Positions 31,529 through 40,372 of a stretch of DNA of 64,000 bases are shown piece after piece. The stretch's first letter is position 1. Each line of letters starts with the position of its first letter. Both the position numbers and the translations under genes were made by a program. Under the pieces are notes generated by a model, which saw nothing but the letters and a program-made list of their open reading frames with translations, had not been told where the DNA came from and did no database searches. This DNA is from Leptospira montravelensis. GTDB taxonomy: Bacteria > Spirochaetota > Leptospiria > Leptospirales > Leptospiraceae. The stretch covers positions 62,001 to 126,000 of the forward strand of contig NZ_RQFO01000014.1 in NCBI RefSeq assembly GCF_004770045.1. Reading direction: 5' to 3'.

Positions 31529-32080
31529 CTAATTCAAATTCCCAGAAAGAGAATAATACCAAGCTCTTTCTGATTCTTCAGCAATTCGAAGTGCCATCAC
31601 CCTAAGCAGGCGATTCTGAGCTTCCAATTCTGATTCCCGAAACCCAATCTGAGTAGAAAAATGAACTCGTCCAGGAATTTCACTGCGTTCCATTGGGATT
31701 TTGTTTCCCGTCTCCGCCTCAATGATTTCCACCCGAGTGACTACAAATAATTCCGAAGTAATTTGTCTGTCGGCAAGATCCATAAGATCTCCAACCTGTT
31801 GGTAGTGAACAATTTCTGCATACAACCTGTATTTCGCGAGAGTTTTTTCTCGGGTTGTGATAAACCTTCCCCTTCTGTCAATTTCTTCCATTATCATTTG
31901 GGTAAGACGAGTGTGCATTCCCGGTGAATAGGTATTGTTTCTGACATTTTGAATATAGATCATTCGTTTGGAATCAGGGACGGGTACTCCATCAATTTTG
32001 GGAGGTCTACCTGGTTCCTTGAATAAAAAGGCACAACCAGTAAAGGCGAAAATGAGTAAGGATAAAATGCCTTGTTTCAT
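31529..32080 (-). CDS. LptE-like outer-membrane lipoprotein
   Basis: The 183-residue protein is a predicted lipoprotein: MKQG, a short hydrophobic stretch and lipobox FTGC (Cys16). The mature part fits the LptE pattern: IYIQNVRNNTYSPGMHTRLTQ followed by MEEIDRRGRF, then a strand pair around LYAEIVHYQQVG, and a C-terminal helix (NRLLRVMALRIAEESERAW). LptE plugs the LptD barrel during lipopolysaccharide export to the outer leaflet. No lptD is adjacent, so the assignment rests on sequence pattern. It leads a run with fur and tgt. Confidence 0.75.
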   Translation of the reverse strand: MKQGILSLLIFAFTGCAFLFKEPGRPPKIDGVPVPDSKRMIYIQNVRNNTYSPGMHTRLTQMIMEEIDRRGRFITTREKTLAKYRLYAEIVHYQQVGDLMDLADRQITSELFVVTRVEIIEAETGNKIPMERSEIPGRVHFSTQIGFRESELEAQNRLLRVMALRIAEESERAWYYSLSGNLN

Positions 32081-32203
32081 AGGGAAATGTTCCCTGTCAT
32101 CTTAGGTCCCAAGTCTAGTTTGTCAAGGGAATCGAAACGAAGGGAAATTCACGATATTTCAGGAAAGACATGACAAAGGAAGTGGGAGGTTTCTCATTCT
32201 CCC

Positions 32204-34015
32204 ATGAGTTTTTCTCCGTTTCGTATTCTCATTTTTTTGCTATCTCTCTGTCCACTGGCCGTCGGAAGCCAAACGAAATTCCCGGAAATTCCCGCAAGTG
32301 AAGTAGGGTTTCCCCTTCCCTATTACTCACCTGTATCAGGGACCTTTGCCGAAATTCGAAATCACAATTTACATTTGGGTTCGGATTTTAAATCCTATGG
32401 ACTTAATGGTCATAACATCTTAGCCACGTTTGATGGTTATATTGAAGAAATTAGTTATTCTAAAACAGGTTACGGACTTTCTCTCAATCTTTATAATCCT
32501 AAATACAAGGTGAAATCGAAATACGCCCACTTACATTCCTTTGGCGGTAGTTTGTATGATTTAGAACTTTTACGCAGAGCTATTCTTCTTATGGGAGATC
32601 CTGCAGGATTCCAACTAAAACTCACCCCAGGAATGTTTTCTGTAAAAAAAGGAACATCTTTAGGAAAAACGGGAGAATCCGGATCAGGGATATCTCACCT
32701 CCATTTAGAATTTCGGTCGGAAAAAGGTATCATCAATCCCCTTTACTTTCCAGAAATCCATCAAAAAGATACAACTCCTCCCACCATACTATCTCTGTAT
32801 TTGGAGGGAGATCATTTAGAAAACCCAATTCTTCTCACTGCAAAGGAAAAAACAAAAGGTAAATATGATTTATATACAGACGCGGGAGACAAATTTGATT
32901 TGATTCCACTGACTGGAAAGGTACGCATTCGAATGAGCGGATTCGACTTCATTCGTTCCCGTAATAAAAACAATGTATATGGAATGGATTTGTCAGTGAA
33001 TGGGAAAGTTACCTTCAGCCGTAATTTTGATTTTTTATCTTACGAAGATGGTTCCAAAAAACACCAGTTTTACGATATCAACAGGTCTTCCCTTGCGCCA
33101 CCTGTATATTTTTATCATATGTATGAACAGTCAAAAAACTTTAAAGAAGAAGGTTATTCCTTAAACCTAGAAGATTACAAACCAAATGAAACATTATATC
33201 TAGAGGTTTCCCTTCGTGATGCCACAGGAAACAAATCTTCAGTTTTTTTTACAGTGGTTCACGAGAAAAACGAAACGGAAACAAATCGTCTTTCGAAAAA
33301 CAAACAAACGGGAAACAAATATAACTCTGCAGATGGAAAAATAGTTTTGGATTTATCCAAAACAGAAGTATCCGGCGAAGGAACTTTACTTCTAACGGAA
33401 ATTAAAGAAAAAGACATTCCCTTCAAAATTCCAGCAGGTTTACCCTTAAAAGGAAAAATCTACCAAATTGATACAAAAAAAATGAGTTGGAAAGGAGAGG
33501 GCCTTGGAGAATGGAACATTGGTTATATGCCAACAAACAAAGAATCCCTTTATTTTTATGATTCTTCCATTGGAAAATTCCAATCCATCACACAGAGGAA
33601 AAAAGCAAACGGATTTAGTTTCAAACTTACGAAACTAGGTTACATCATGATTCTAAATGATGAAACACCGCCGACGATTTTTCCAATGACTTCCTTGGCA
33701 CGTTATATTGAACTTCCAGAAGTAAGAAACCATTGTTTTGAAGACAGGTATTATGTATTGGGGGATACAGGAAGCGGATTTCGAACCAGTGTAGATCTTA
33801 CCATTGATGGACAATCCTATCCTTATGAATACGATCCTGATAGGCGCGCCATTCGCGTGATCATTCCAAAAAGCTTACAAAAAGAAAGGCCTTATCTTCT
33901 TTTGGAAGCTAAGGCCTTTGACTTCGCCGGAAATGTTTCCGAACCGTTTGTGGATTTAATTTCTACGAACGGTTGGGGTGAAGAACTTCAGGCCTCTTGT
34001 CCTGTCATTGAATAA
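32204..34015 (+). CDS. Secreted M23-family (LytM) peptidase-like protein
   Basis: A 603-residue exported protein with signal peptide (MSFSPFRILIFLLSLCPLAVGSQ). Residues about 35-190 form an M23 domain with its zinc ligands: HLGSDF (H57, D61) and HLHLEF (HxH near 166-168), plus the conserved YAHL. The remaining 400 residues are beta-rich and of unknown type, probably Ig-like or adhesion modules (KVRIRMSGFDF, LYLEVSLRDATGNKS, LLLEAKAFDFAGNVSE). M23 enzymes cut peptidoglycan peptides or regulate those that do. The ligands look complete, so it may be active. The tail overlaps the GreA fusion gene by 28 bp. Confidence 0.88.
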   Translation: MSFSPFRILIFLLSLCPLAVGSQTKFPEIPASEVGFPLPYYSPVSGTFAEIRNHNLHLGSDFKSYGLNGHNILATFDGYIEEISYSKTGYGLSLNLYNPKYKVKSKYAHLHSFGGSLYDLELLRRAILLMGDPAGFQLKLTPGMFSVKKGTSLGKTGESGSGISHLHLEFRSEKGIINPLYFPEIHQKDTTPPTILSLYLEGDHLENPILLTAKEKTKGKYDLYTDAGDKFDLIPLTGKVRIRMSGFDFIRSRNKNNVYGMDLSVNGKVTFSRNFDFLSYEDGSKKHQFYDINRSSLAPPVYFYHMYEQSKNFKEEGYSLNLEDYKPNETLYLEVSLRDATGNKSSVFFTVVHEKNETETNRLSKNKQTGNKYNSADGKIVLDLSKTEVSGEGTLLLTEIKEKDIPFKIPAGLPLKGKIYQIDTKKMSWKGEGLGEWNIGYMPTNKESLYFYDSSIGKFQSITQRKKANGFSFKLTKLGYIMILNDETPPTIFPMTSLARYIELPEVRNHCFEDRYYVLGDTGSGFRTSVDLTIDGQSYPYEYDPDRRAIRVIIPKSLQKERPYLLLEAKAFDFAGNVSEPFVDLISTNGWGEELQASCPVIE

Positions 34016-36753
34016 CGAGCGATATCTAATACTTCGTAAACTGTTTCTGTTGATCCAAATACGAGAGTCGCTTCGTTTCCAGTGTGTTTTCCAAGAAGTG
34101 ATTTTGCTAAAGGAGACTGATAAGAAATGATATTCTTTTCCGTGTCCGCATCCCAAGCTCCGAGAATTGAGTAAGTAACTACTTCTCCAGTTTGTTTGTT
34201 TTTCAACCGCACTGTAGTTCCGATTCCCACTTTGTCAGTTTTGACATCACTTAAATCAAGGATCCTGGCACTCTTAAGCTCTGCTTCCAATCGTTTGATG
34301 GCCGCTTGTAACTGAGCTTGTTTTTCCATCGCTGCTTTGTATTCTGCGTTTTCTCTTAAGTCCCCTTTTTCTTGGGCCTCTCCGATATCACGAGAGTTTT
34401 CTGCCATCTCCACATTTACGAGATGTTCAAACTCTAGTTTTTTAGCATTGAAAGCACGACGAGTGACAAGTACAACATCGTTAGGAAGATTTGCGAATGG
34501 ATCATCGTCTGCATCTTCTTCCGAATCATATTCATCCCAAACAATGTTTGGTTTTAATTCGTTGATAAGAGCATACAATTGGTCTTTTTCTAAATCAGTT
34601 ACATAAGGAACTTCTTTGAAAAGGGCAAAAAGTTTTCGAACATACTCATCGTCTGCGTTCGTTAGGATGTCCCTGAGAAGACTATTGTCTTTTCCAAAAA
34701 GAATATCCATTGCTTGGTTTTTGAGTTTGGTTCCTTTGTCTTCAATCTTCGCAAGAGGTTTGAGAATACGGAATACACGAAGAATCAAATCTTCTTCGCT
34801 TACTTTCAACCAATCGAATTTCCAAGTATGTGATAAAATGGATTTTGCCACCCAAAGGAATACTTCAGGGTTTTCTTTCGATTTATTAGAAACTGTTTCA
34901 ACAAACAAATTGAGTTCGGCAAACTTTTCATCTGCTACTAAGTTTTGGAATACCGACCGGTTAACTTTTACTGGAACTTCAAAAAGAAGTCCAATAAGGA
35001 TATTGATGGCTTCTGGGTGGTGTTCACGAATAAGATCTTTAAATCCCTTTTTGATATCCGTGTTTTCCAAAGCTTTGGAAATTTTCAATGCATCATCTTT
35101 GGAAAGAGATTGGATGAGAGAAGCAAGTTCTTGTTCCCGAATTTTATGAGAAAATTCTTCCGTAGGCCATGCCTTTCCTGCCTCTTCCAAATATAAATAA
35201 GCAGAAAGTTTACGAATTGAATCTCTTGCCGCTTCTTCTTCAATATAATGAGAGATGAAAAAATCAGCAGCTTCTGCCGCTTCCTCAGCATCACGAACCG
35301 CTTCCATAGCGATTTCTAATTTTTTATTAGCATCAGTCGTAGCTTGGAATTTTTGTGTCAGTGTTTCTGCATGAGTGATCGGTTTTTCATGATAAACGAC
35401 TTCATCCTTTTTCTTAGGATTCATTCCGATATTCGCTTCTTTTTTAAGAACCGATTTTACCTTTGCCCACCACTTAGACCATTCATCTGCTTTTAAGAAG
35501 GTTCCAATAAGTTCGTTCTTCATGTCTCCAATGATCATTCGGTTGTCATAGGATTTCAGAAGTTGTTTTAAAAACTCAGGTAAGTTTTCAGCAAACATAG
35601 CATTGATGCTTTGTTTGTCTTCGTAATGTTGCACCCAAATATGATCTTTCTTCAAAGGTTTGAGGGAAGTGATTGCCATTTGGATGGAAAGTTTATGGTC
35701 TTTTTTCTCTTCAAAATCAACAAAGATGGAATCTCCAGTTTGTGAGATGGAAGTAATTTTACCAACACCCCAGTTTCTATGCATTACATAGTTACCGGTA
35801 TCAAATACGATATTTCTTTCGAAGTTAGTGATACAAAGTTTGACTGGCTTACGATTGTTGCCAAGCTCACTCATCTTGAGGAAATCTTCCAGAAGTGAAT
35901 GTGCAGTATACTTTTGTTTGTAGGCGCGAATGAGTTCGTTTCTTGCTTTTTGAGAAGCTGGCTCATGTTCTAAAATTTTCTTTAGAAAGTAAATGACATG
36001 GTCCCAGTCTTCCATTGCCTTAAAAGGCTCAACGATAGGATAAAGAAGACCGACTAACCGTGTTTTTTCTCTTTGTCCAAGAAGAATCCGTTCCATTTTA
36101 TCAAAGAAAGAAACATCTTCATAATTGTTTTGAACGATGGTAGGCCAAATTTCCTCCATCGGAACATACTCTTTATTTTTTGCATACATCTCAACGGCAA
36201 GTTTGAGATAGGAGATCGCTTTTGGTTTGTCTTCTTCCATAATGGAAAAACCATACTTCTTTGCAATCTCAGGATTTTTACGATCTTGTTTAGCGAGTTT
36301 TTCAAGAACTACTTTGAGTTCTTTGTTTTTCTTGAGTTTATCAAGAGCCTCAGCTTTCACACGAAGGGCAAGTCTATGATCCCCAAATCGTAAAATAGAA
36401 TCTGTAATGTATTCGATGATGGTCCATTTTGCATGAGCTTTAAAAGCATCCAAAATATTCTTCACCAAATTAGCATCTCCCATAGAATCTTCCATGAAAG
36501 AAATAATCATTAACATGTATTTGGCGGAGATGGACTCAGGGTGTTCTTTGAAATGGTCTTCAATTTTTTGTTTAGCTTCAGCTAAACGATTTTCTGCCTT
36601 ATATGCATCAATGACATCGTCAAAGATTTTGAATTTAGAAACGGGAACCGTTCCTGCATCAGCACGCACATAAATTTCCTCATTAAAAAGAGGTGTTAGT
36701 TTGTCGTTGTCGGCGATTTTGTTTGATTTGTCTTCGGTAATAGTATCAGGCAT
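33988..36753 (-). CDS. greA: GreA transcript-cleavage factor fused to a large N-terminal domain
   Basis: The last 160 or so residues of this 921-residue protein are a complete GreA: an N-terminal coiled coil with the acidic tip in GDLRENAEYKAAMEKQ, then the globular domain (VGIGTTVRLKNKQTGEVVTYSILG, ISYQSPLAKSLLGK). GreA normally is about 158 residues and helps backtracked RNA polymerase by stimulating transcript cleavage. The preceding 750 residues are helical and TPR-like at the start (VIDAYKAENRLAEAKQKIEDHF), with a small beta segment around NYVMHRNWGVGKITSI. Comparable fusions are known in spirochaetes. The role of the large part is not established. No separate greA is in the window. Confidence 0.93.
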   Translation of the reverse strand: MPDTITEDKSNKIADNDKLTPLFNEEIYVRADAGTVPVSKFKIFDDVIDAYKAENRLAEAKQKIEDHFKEHPESISAKYMLMIISFMEDSMGDANLVKNILDAFKAHAKWTIIEYITDSILRFGDHRLALRVKAEALDKLKKNKELKVVLEKLAKQDRKNPEIAKKYGFSIMEEDKPKAISYLKLAVEMYAKNKEYVPMEEIWPTIVQNNYEDVSFFDKMERILLGQREKTRLVGLLYPIVEPFKAMEDWDHVIYFLKKILEHEPASQKARNELIRAYKQKYTAHSLLEDFLKMSELGNNRKPVKLCITNFERNIVFDTGNYVMHRNWGVGKITSISQTGDSIFVDFEEKKDHKLSIQMAITSLKPLKKDHIWVQHYEDKQSINAMFAENLPEFLKQLLKSYDNRMIIGDMKNELIGTFLKADEWSKWWAKVKSVLKKEANIGMNPKKKDEVVYHEKPITHAETLTQKFQATTDANKKLEIAMEAVRDAEEAAEAADFFISHYIEEEAARDSIRKLSAYLYLEEAGKAWPTEEFSHKIREQELASLIQSLSKDDALKISKALENTDIKKGFKDLIREHHPEAINILIGLLFEVPVKVNRSVFQNLVADEKFAELNLFVETVSNKSKENPEVFLWVAKSILSHTWKFDWLKVSEEDLILRVFRILKPLAKIEDKGTKLKNQAMDILFGKDNSLLRDILTNADDEYVRKLFALFKEVPYVTDLEKDQLYALINELKPNIVWDEYDSEEDADDDPFANLPNDVVLVTRRAFNAKKLEFEHLVNVEMAENSRDIGEAQEKGDLRENAEYKAAMEKQAQLQAAIKRLEAELKSARILDLSDVKTDKVGIGTTVRLKNKQTGEVVTYSILGAWDADTEKNIISYQSPLAKSLLGKHTGNEATLVFGSTETVYEVLDIARYSMTGQEA

Positions 36754-36892
36754 GAAAAGAATCTCCCTCTTCGTATTTCCAATAAAGGGTGTTCATAGTT
36801 CCTATAAAGTTGTTACGGTAAATTTAGCGATGAATCCGCGAAAAGAACAGTCCTAGAGTTCATTTTTTAGGTCCATTCGATTCTGTAAAGCC

Positions 36893-36918
36893 AAAAAACC
36901 CAGCCGAATGGCTGGGTT
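36893..36918 (-). terminator. Rho-independent terminator after flaA1
   Basis: AACCCAGCC (36897-36905) pairs with GGCTGGGTT (36910-36918) across a 4-nt loop. On the minus strand the stem is followed by a run of six T (36893-36898). It closes the flaA2-flaA1 operon. Confidence 0.9.
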
Positions 36919-36959
36919 CTTCTGGTCCCAAAGGCAGTCCCTTGGAGTGAATAAGGAAA

Positions 36960-37946
36960 CTACTTATTTTGGGAAGACCCGTTACTTCCACCACAATCGC
37001 GAATTTTCGCACCTGTGGAGATCGCACCAGACTTCTGAAGCATTTGCTCCATTTTAACCTTAGTTTTACAGTCTTCTTCATCAAAGTCTAAGTTAGCCCC
37101 ATCAAAGTGAACTTCAAATGTATCCGCAAGGACACGGAGTTCATCAAAGAAAAGGTAAACGGCCTCAGGTCCAGTGTTGAGTCTGGAACGGATTTTGAAC
37201 TGTTTGAAGATTAGGTTCCTTGTCGCAGGGAAGGCATTTGCTTCTTGCGGGATTCCTGGAGGGATTGTGATATGAAGCGGTCTCCAACCCACAAAGTCCA
37301 AGGATCCAAAAGGGAAAATATGGCTATTGCCATTGTAGTCTTCGATCCAACCTTCTAAGTCGTATTCGTTACCACGACCCAATACCCATACGGAAATGGC
37401 TTTTACGTTTCCAGGAGCTTCAATCCCATAAACTTTTTCCAATTTCTTTTTGTTGTCTGCATCAATATAAGGTCTTGCACGAGTCACTTCATATTCAGGA
37501 GCACGCGGCGGACGAATTGTCACAACGTTGTTTCCTGGAAATGTGAATTGGAATTTTACTGCCAATACTTTTGCGTTTCCAGCATCTACGTTTTTCACAT
37601 CACCTGGTTTTCCAGGAATCAGTTTTACTTCTCTCATCACAAGAGGAGACTTCACAGGGTCATTGAGTACTGGAGAATACTTGTTGTTCTCATCGTATTT
37701 CATATCACCCGTGCCATCTTTATTCACACCATCTTTGTCTGTGAATACTTCCCAACCAAATGGCGCAGAAGAAACAGGAGAGTCCCAAGATTCGATTGTG
37801 ATCGCTTTAAGTTCCATAGCTCCAATATCGTTTCCAATTGGAGTGGCAACTCCATTAGAAACTTTGTATTGCGCTTGTGCAAAACCAATTAGAGCGATGG
37901 ACGATAGAGCAAGTAATGTTAGGATTTTTGTTTTTTTGTTTTCCAT
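36960..37946 (-). CDS. flaA1: Flagellar filament outer-layer protein FlaA1
   Basis: The 328-residue protein has a signal peptide ([26 protein letters not shown]) and the FlaA domain, seen in [43 protein letters not shown] and [12 protein letters not shown]. FlaA proteins coat or flank the periplasmic flagellar filament of spirochaetes and shape its curvature. In Leptospira the longer FlaA1 follows FlaA2, as here. GGGAGAAGGG directly upstream of ATG 37946 gives a good ribosome-binding site, 16 bp after flaA2. The tail ([10 protein letters not shown]) is low-complexity. Numbering of the two paralogues follows size and order. Confidence 0.88.
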   Translation of the reverse strand: MENKKTKILTLLALSSIALIGFAQAQYKVSNGVATPIGNDIGAMELKAITIESWDSPVSSAPFGWEVFTDKDGVNKDGTGDMKYDENNKYSPVLNDPVKSPLVMREVKLIPGKPGDVKNVDAGNAKVLAVKFQFTFPGNNVVTIRPPRAPEYEVTRARPYIDADNKKKLEKVYGIEAPGNVKAISVWVLGRGNEYDLEGWIEDYNGNSHIFPFGSLDFVGWRPLHITIPPGIPQEANAFPATRNLIFKQFKIRSRLNTGPEAVYLFFDELRVLADTFEVHFDGANLDFDEEDCKTKVKMEQMLQKSGAISTGAKIRDCGGSNGSSQNK

Positions 37947-37962
37947 TGTTCCCTTCTCCCGC

Positions 37963-38679
37963 TTACCAATTGTCCTTAATTTCAGATCCAGGGTATTTTG
38001 CTTCGGATCTGTCGGTTCTCACTTGGAGGTCATCTACATAAAAGTAAAAGTCCCCTGCTACTTCATGAACATCAGATGTCACAAAAAGAGAAACGAAATG
38101 TAGGTTTTTATCTAAAAGCGCAAATCTTGTACTTTGTGGGATAAAACCTGGAATGGTCGCTGTCAGTTTTCTCCATCCGAAGAAATCCAAACGACCCAAA
38201 CGGATATTATGTGTTACGTCTTTATAATCTCTAAATTTTGCAAATAAAGTATGTCGGTACTTTCTGCCAAGAACCCAAACAGAGATTTGTCTTACTTTCC
38301 CTTTGATGATGTATTCATGCGGAGGATATAATTCCACACGATCCAATCCTTTAGCAGCAAAATGTGTTTTCACTCCTAAAATATGGTTTTTTTCGATTTT
38401 ATCACCACCATCTTCTGGAACGGTTTTTTCATCGAATACATCTTTGATGAGCCCGCGTTGAACGAGTTTCAAAGTTCTTGTTTCTCCGAGTGGAGTGGTA
38501 GCTTTTACTCTCCAATCCTCAGCCTCTTCAAAATCATCTAAAACGATTTTTCTGAGAGGGCTATCCTCATCATTTGCAGTGTTAGCTGTATTTTGTCCGC
38601 CAGTATCTGCCTGTGCGTACAACATTCCTATTGAAAGGAAGAGGCCTAACAACAGTTTGGTCATTCCTAATTTCCCCAT
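37963..38679 (-). CDS. flaA2: Flagellar filament outer-layer protein FlaA2
   Basis: The start at ATG 38679 has AGGAG 8 nt upstream; a GTG nine bases earlier is less likely. The 238-residue protein begins with a signal peptide ending near YAQA and carries the FlaA core: [45 protein letters not shown] and [14 protein letters not shown], clearly paralogous to FlaA1 downstream. It begins 12 bp after the stop of the small Pur-alpha-like gene, so all three are probably one transcript ending at the hairpin at 36893-36918. Confidence 0.88.
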   Translation of the reverse strand: MGKLGMTKLLLGLFLSIGMLYAQADTGGQNTANTANDEDSPLRKIVLDDFEEAEDWRVKATTPLGETRTLKLVQRGLIKDVFDEKTVPEDGGDKIEKNHILGVKTHFAAKGLDRVELYPPHEYIIKGKVRQISVWVLGRKYRHTLFAKFRDYKDVTHNIRLGRLDFFGWRKLTATIPGFIPQSTRFALLDKNLHFVSLFVTSDVHEVAGDFYFYVDDLQVRTDRSEAKYPGSEIKDNW

Positions 38680-38690
38680 GAAACTCACTC

Positions 38691-38930
38691 CTAAAAGGCT
38701 CCTAACTCCGGGTCTTTCGTATTCTCATTATCGGATATCCGGCTTTTAAATTGATTCAAGATTTCGATCATTCGATCGATTCCTTCCGCCGGAAGAAAGA
38801 TCGAGGATTTTTTGCTATTCGACCACTCCGATACTTTCAGGTAGAATCCAGCCTGGTTTTTCTTCAAATCCACCAAGAAGGTCTTATTTTGTGTTACGAT
38901 CTTCTCGGTTAGGATTTCGGGGTCCACCAT
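38691..38930 (-). CDS. Pur-alpha/PUR-domain-like nucleic-acid-binding protein
   Basis: A 79-residue protein of the size and pattern of bacterial PUR (DUF3276) proteins: LTEKIVTQNKTFLVDLKKN, FYLKVSEWSNSKKSSIFLP and a C-terminal helix GIDRMIEILNQFKSRI. This matches the beta-sheet plus helix repeat of the Borrelia PUR protein (BpuR), a DNA- and RNA-binding regulator. AAGGA lies 6 nt before ATG 38930. Only 12 bp separate it from flaA2 so it is the probable first gene of the flaA operon. A role in controlling the flaA message is inference from position. Confidence 0.75.
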   Translation of the reverse strand: MVDPEILTEKIVTQNKTFLVDLKKNQAGFYLKVSEWSNSKKSSIFLPAEGIDRMIEILNQFKSRISDNENTKDPELGAF

Positions 38931-39093
38931 GCATTCCTTCTCCCTGCCTACGTAAATAGTATCGGATTCCGAAACCCATTCCTTAGCTGTATTAAGTAGA
39001 AACTGAGGAATGGAAAAGGTTTTTTCGAAAGTGATCGAGAAAAAATCTCAATTTGATTCGATTTTGCCTATTCTTATGTGAAGACCGGCTTTT

Positions 39094-39564
39094 TTAAGCG
39101 AAACGTTTCCTAAGCTCCCGTGCGTAGGCAAGGTCGTGGGTTAACTTTCGAAGTCTACGGATGTAATAATGGGTGACCTCTTTGTAAAATTTGAGCTCCA
39201 TTTCTTTATTTTTGGCGAACATATCGTGCAAATCAGCGTAACGAAGTTCATATAGTTCGGAATTTTCTTTGGCTTCGACTTTAGCGGAGCGTTTTTCGTC
39301 ATCGAAAAAAGGCAATTCCCCAAAATGATCCCCTTCTCCAAGAGTAATGAGGTTCACGTCGTCCCCGTGGCTAGTCGCCGTGGAAATTTGCAAAGTTCCA
39401 TACTTCACAATGTACATGGACTCTGCCTCTTCTCCCATATCATACAAAACATTTCTAGGAGGTAAGTGGACTTCCCGGATCTTTTCGGCAATGTGTAACA
39501 ATTCGTCTTGGTTTAACTTTTGGAAGAGATATATTTTTTTGAGACTCTCTACTTTAGAATTCAT
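39094..39564 (-). CDS. Cyclic-nucleotide-binding-domain protein without DNA-binding domain
   Basis: The 156-residue protein is a single cNMP-binding beta-roll (LFQKLNQDELLHIAEKIREVHLP; GTLQISTATSHGDDVNLITLGEGDHFGELPFFDD). The phosphate-binding cassette usually reads FGE(L/I)A-x-RSA; here FGELPFFDDEKRSAKV keeps FGEL and the RSA arginine. There is no helix-turn-helix; the C-terminal helix (YYIRRLRKLTHDLAYARELRKR) is basic. It may sense cAMP or cGMP or work as a regulatory subunit. It lies divergent from the LuxR-type regulator across a 187-bp gap holding a 14-bp palindrome. Confidence 0.9.
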   Translation of the reverse strand: MNSKVESLKKIYLFQKLNQDELLHIAEKIREVHLPPRNVLYDMGEEAESMYIVKYGTLQISTATSHGDDVNLITLGEGDHFGELPFFDDEKRSAKVEAKENSELYELRYADLHDMFAKNKEMELKFYKEVTHYYIRRLRKLTHDLAYARELRKRFA

Positions 39565-39595
39565 TCATACTCCTAGATTTCTCTGAAAATGGGGG

Positions 39596-39609
39596 AAATT
39601 CGCGAATTT
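39596..39609. repeat. Perfect 14-bp palindrome in a divergent intergenic region
   Basis: AAATTCGCGAATTT is fully self-complementary. It lies 32 bp upstream of the cNMP-binding gene start and about 140 bp upstream of the LuxR-type regulator start, so it could be a dimeric operator. Function is not shown. Confidence 0.6.
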
Positions 39610-39751
39610 GCAAGAGAAAATTAAGTGGAACAAACCACGAATTTTTATGGACAAATGGAACGGAATAGTACTAATATTTTCAATTCTCCTCGTCTACTAG
39701 GGGGAAACGCTAGGGACAAAAGATTCCTAGTTCCAGAAAAAAGGGAAATTT

Positions 39752-40372
39752 ATGACACCTAAAAAGAAGGTATTGCTTGTCGAAGACCACGCGGTCACTC
39801 GCGTCGGCGTAAAACATGTTGTGAACTCTTCGGCTGATTTTGAAGTCGTGGGGGAGGCAGAACATTCCTCTCAAATTGCCCCTCTCCTAAATGAAACTAG
39901 ACCCGACTTTGTTCTCCTCGATTTGCGAATTCCGGGGGAGAACGTGCTGAACATGGTGAAGGATTGGAAAAAGGAACATCCCCATTTGAAAGTGGTCACA
40001 CTCACCATGCTCGATGAACAACCCATTGTTCATTCTGCGATTGAAGCGGGTGTGGATGGATATCTTTTAAAAAGCGATGACCTCAGTAGTCTCACCAAAA
40101 ATCTAAATGAAATTGCTTCTGGAAAAACGGTTTATTCCAAAAATTTAAAACTAAGTTTTAACCGCAAACCCCAAGACGGAAAAGTAGCAAACAAAAAGGA
40201 AAAACAGATTTTGACTCTTCTTGGACATGGAAAAACCTACCAAGAAATTGGAACAGAAATTGGACTTTCCAAACGAACTGTAGAATACCATGTGGGCCGA
40301 CTCAAAGACCGTTTTAATGCAAAAACTGTGGCCGAACTAATCGGCCGAGCAAAAGAACAAATGTTAATCTAA
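39752..40372 (+). CDS. NarL/LuxR-type response regulator
   Basis: The 206-residue protein has a receiver with all key residues: acidic pair E11-D12, phosphoacceptor D57 (FVLLDLRIP), T85 and K107 (GYLLKSDD). A LuxR-type helix-turn-helix follows (about 145-200: KEKQILTLLGHGKTYQEIGTEIGLSKRTVEYHVGRLKDRF). It should be a phosphorylation-dependent transcription regulator. AAGGG lies about 6 nt upstream of ATG 39752. It faces the hybrid histidine kinase tail to tail with a four-base overlap; that kinase is a plausible but unproven partner. Confidence 0.95.
   Translation: MTPKKKVLLVEDHAVTRVGVKHVVNSSADFEVVGEAEHSSQIAPLLNETRPDFVLLDLRIPGENVLNMVKDWKKEHPHLKVVTLTMLDEQPIVHSAIEAGVDGYLLKSDDLSSLTKNLNEIASGKTVYSKNLKLSFNRKPQDGKVANKKEKQILTLLGHGKTYQEIGTEIGLSKRTVEYHVGRLKDRFNAKTVAELIGRAKEQMLI

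Noticed and set aside
34616..35149. Plus-strand open frame of 177 codons
   Set aside because: It is antisense to the GreA fusion gene, has serine/arginine-rich composition of a shadow frame and no ribosome-binding site.
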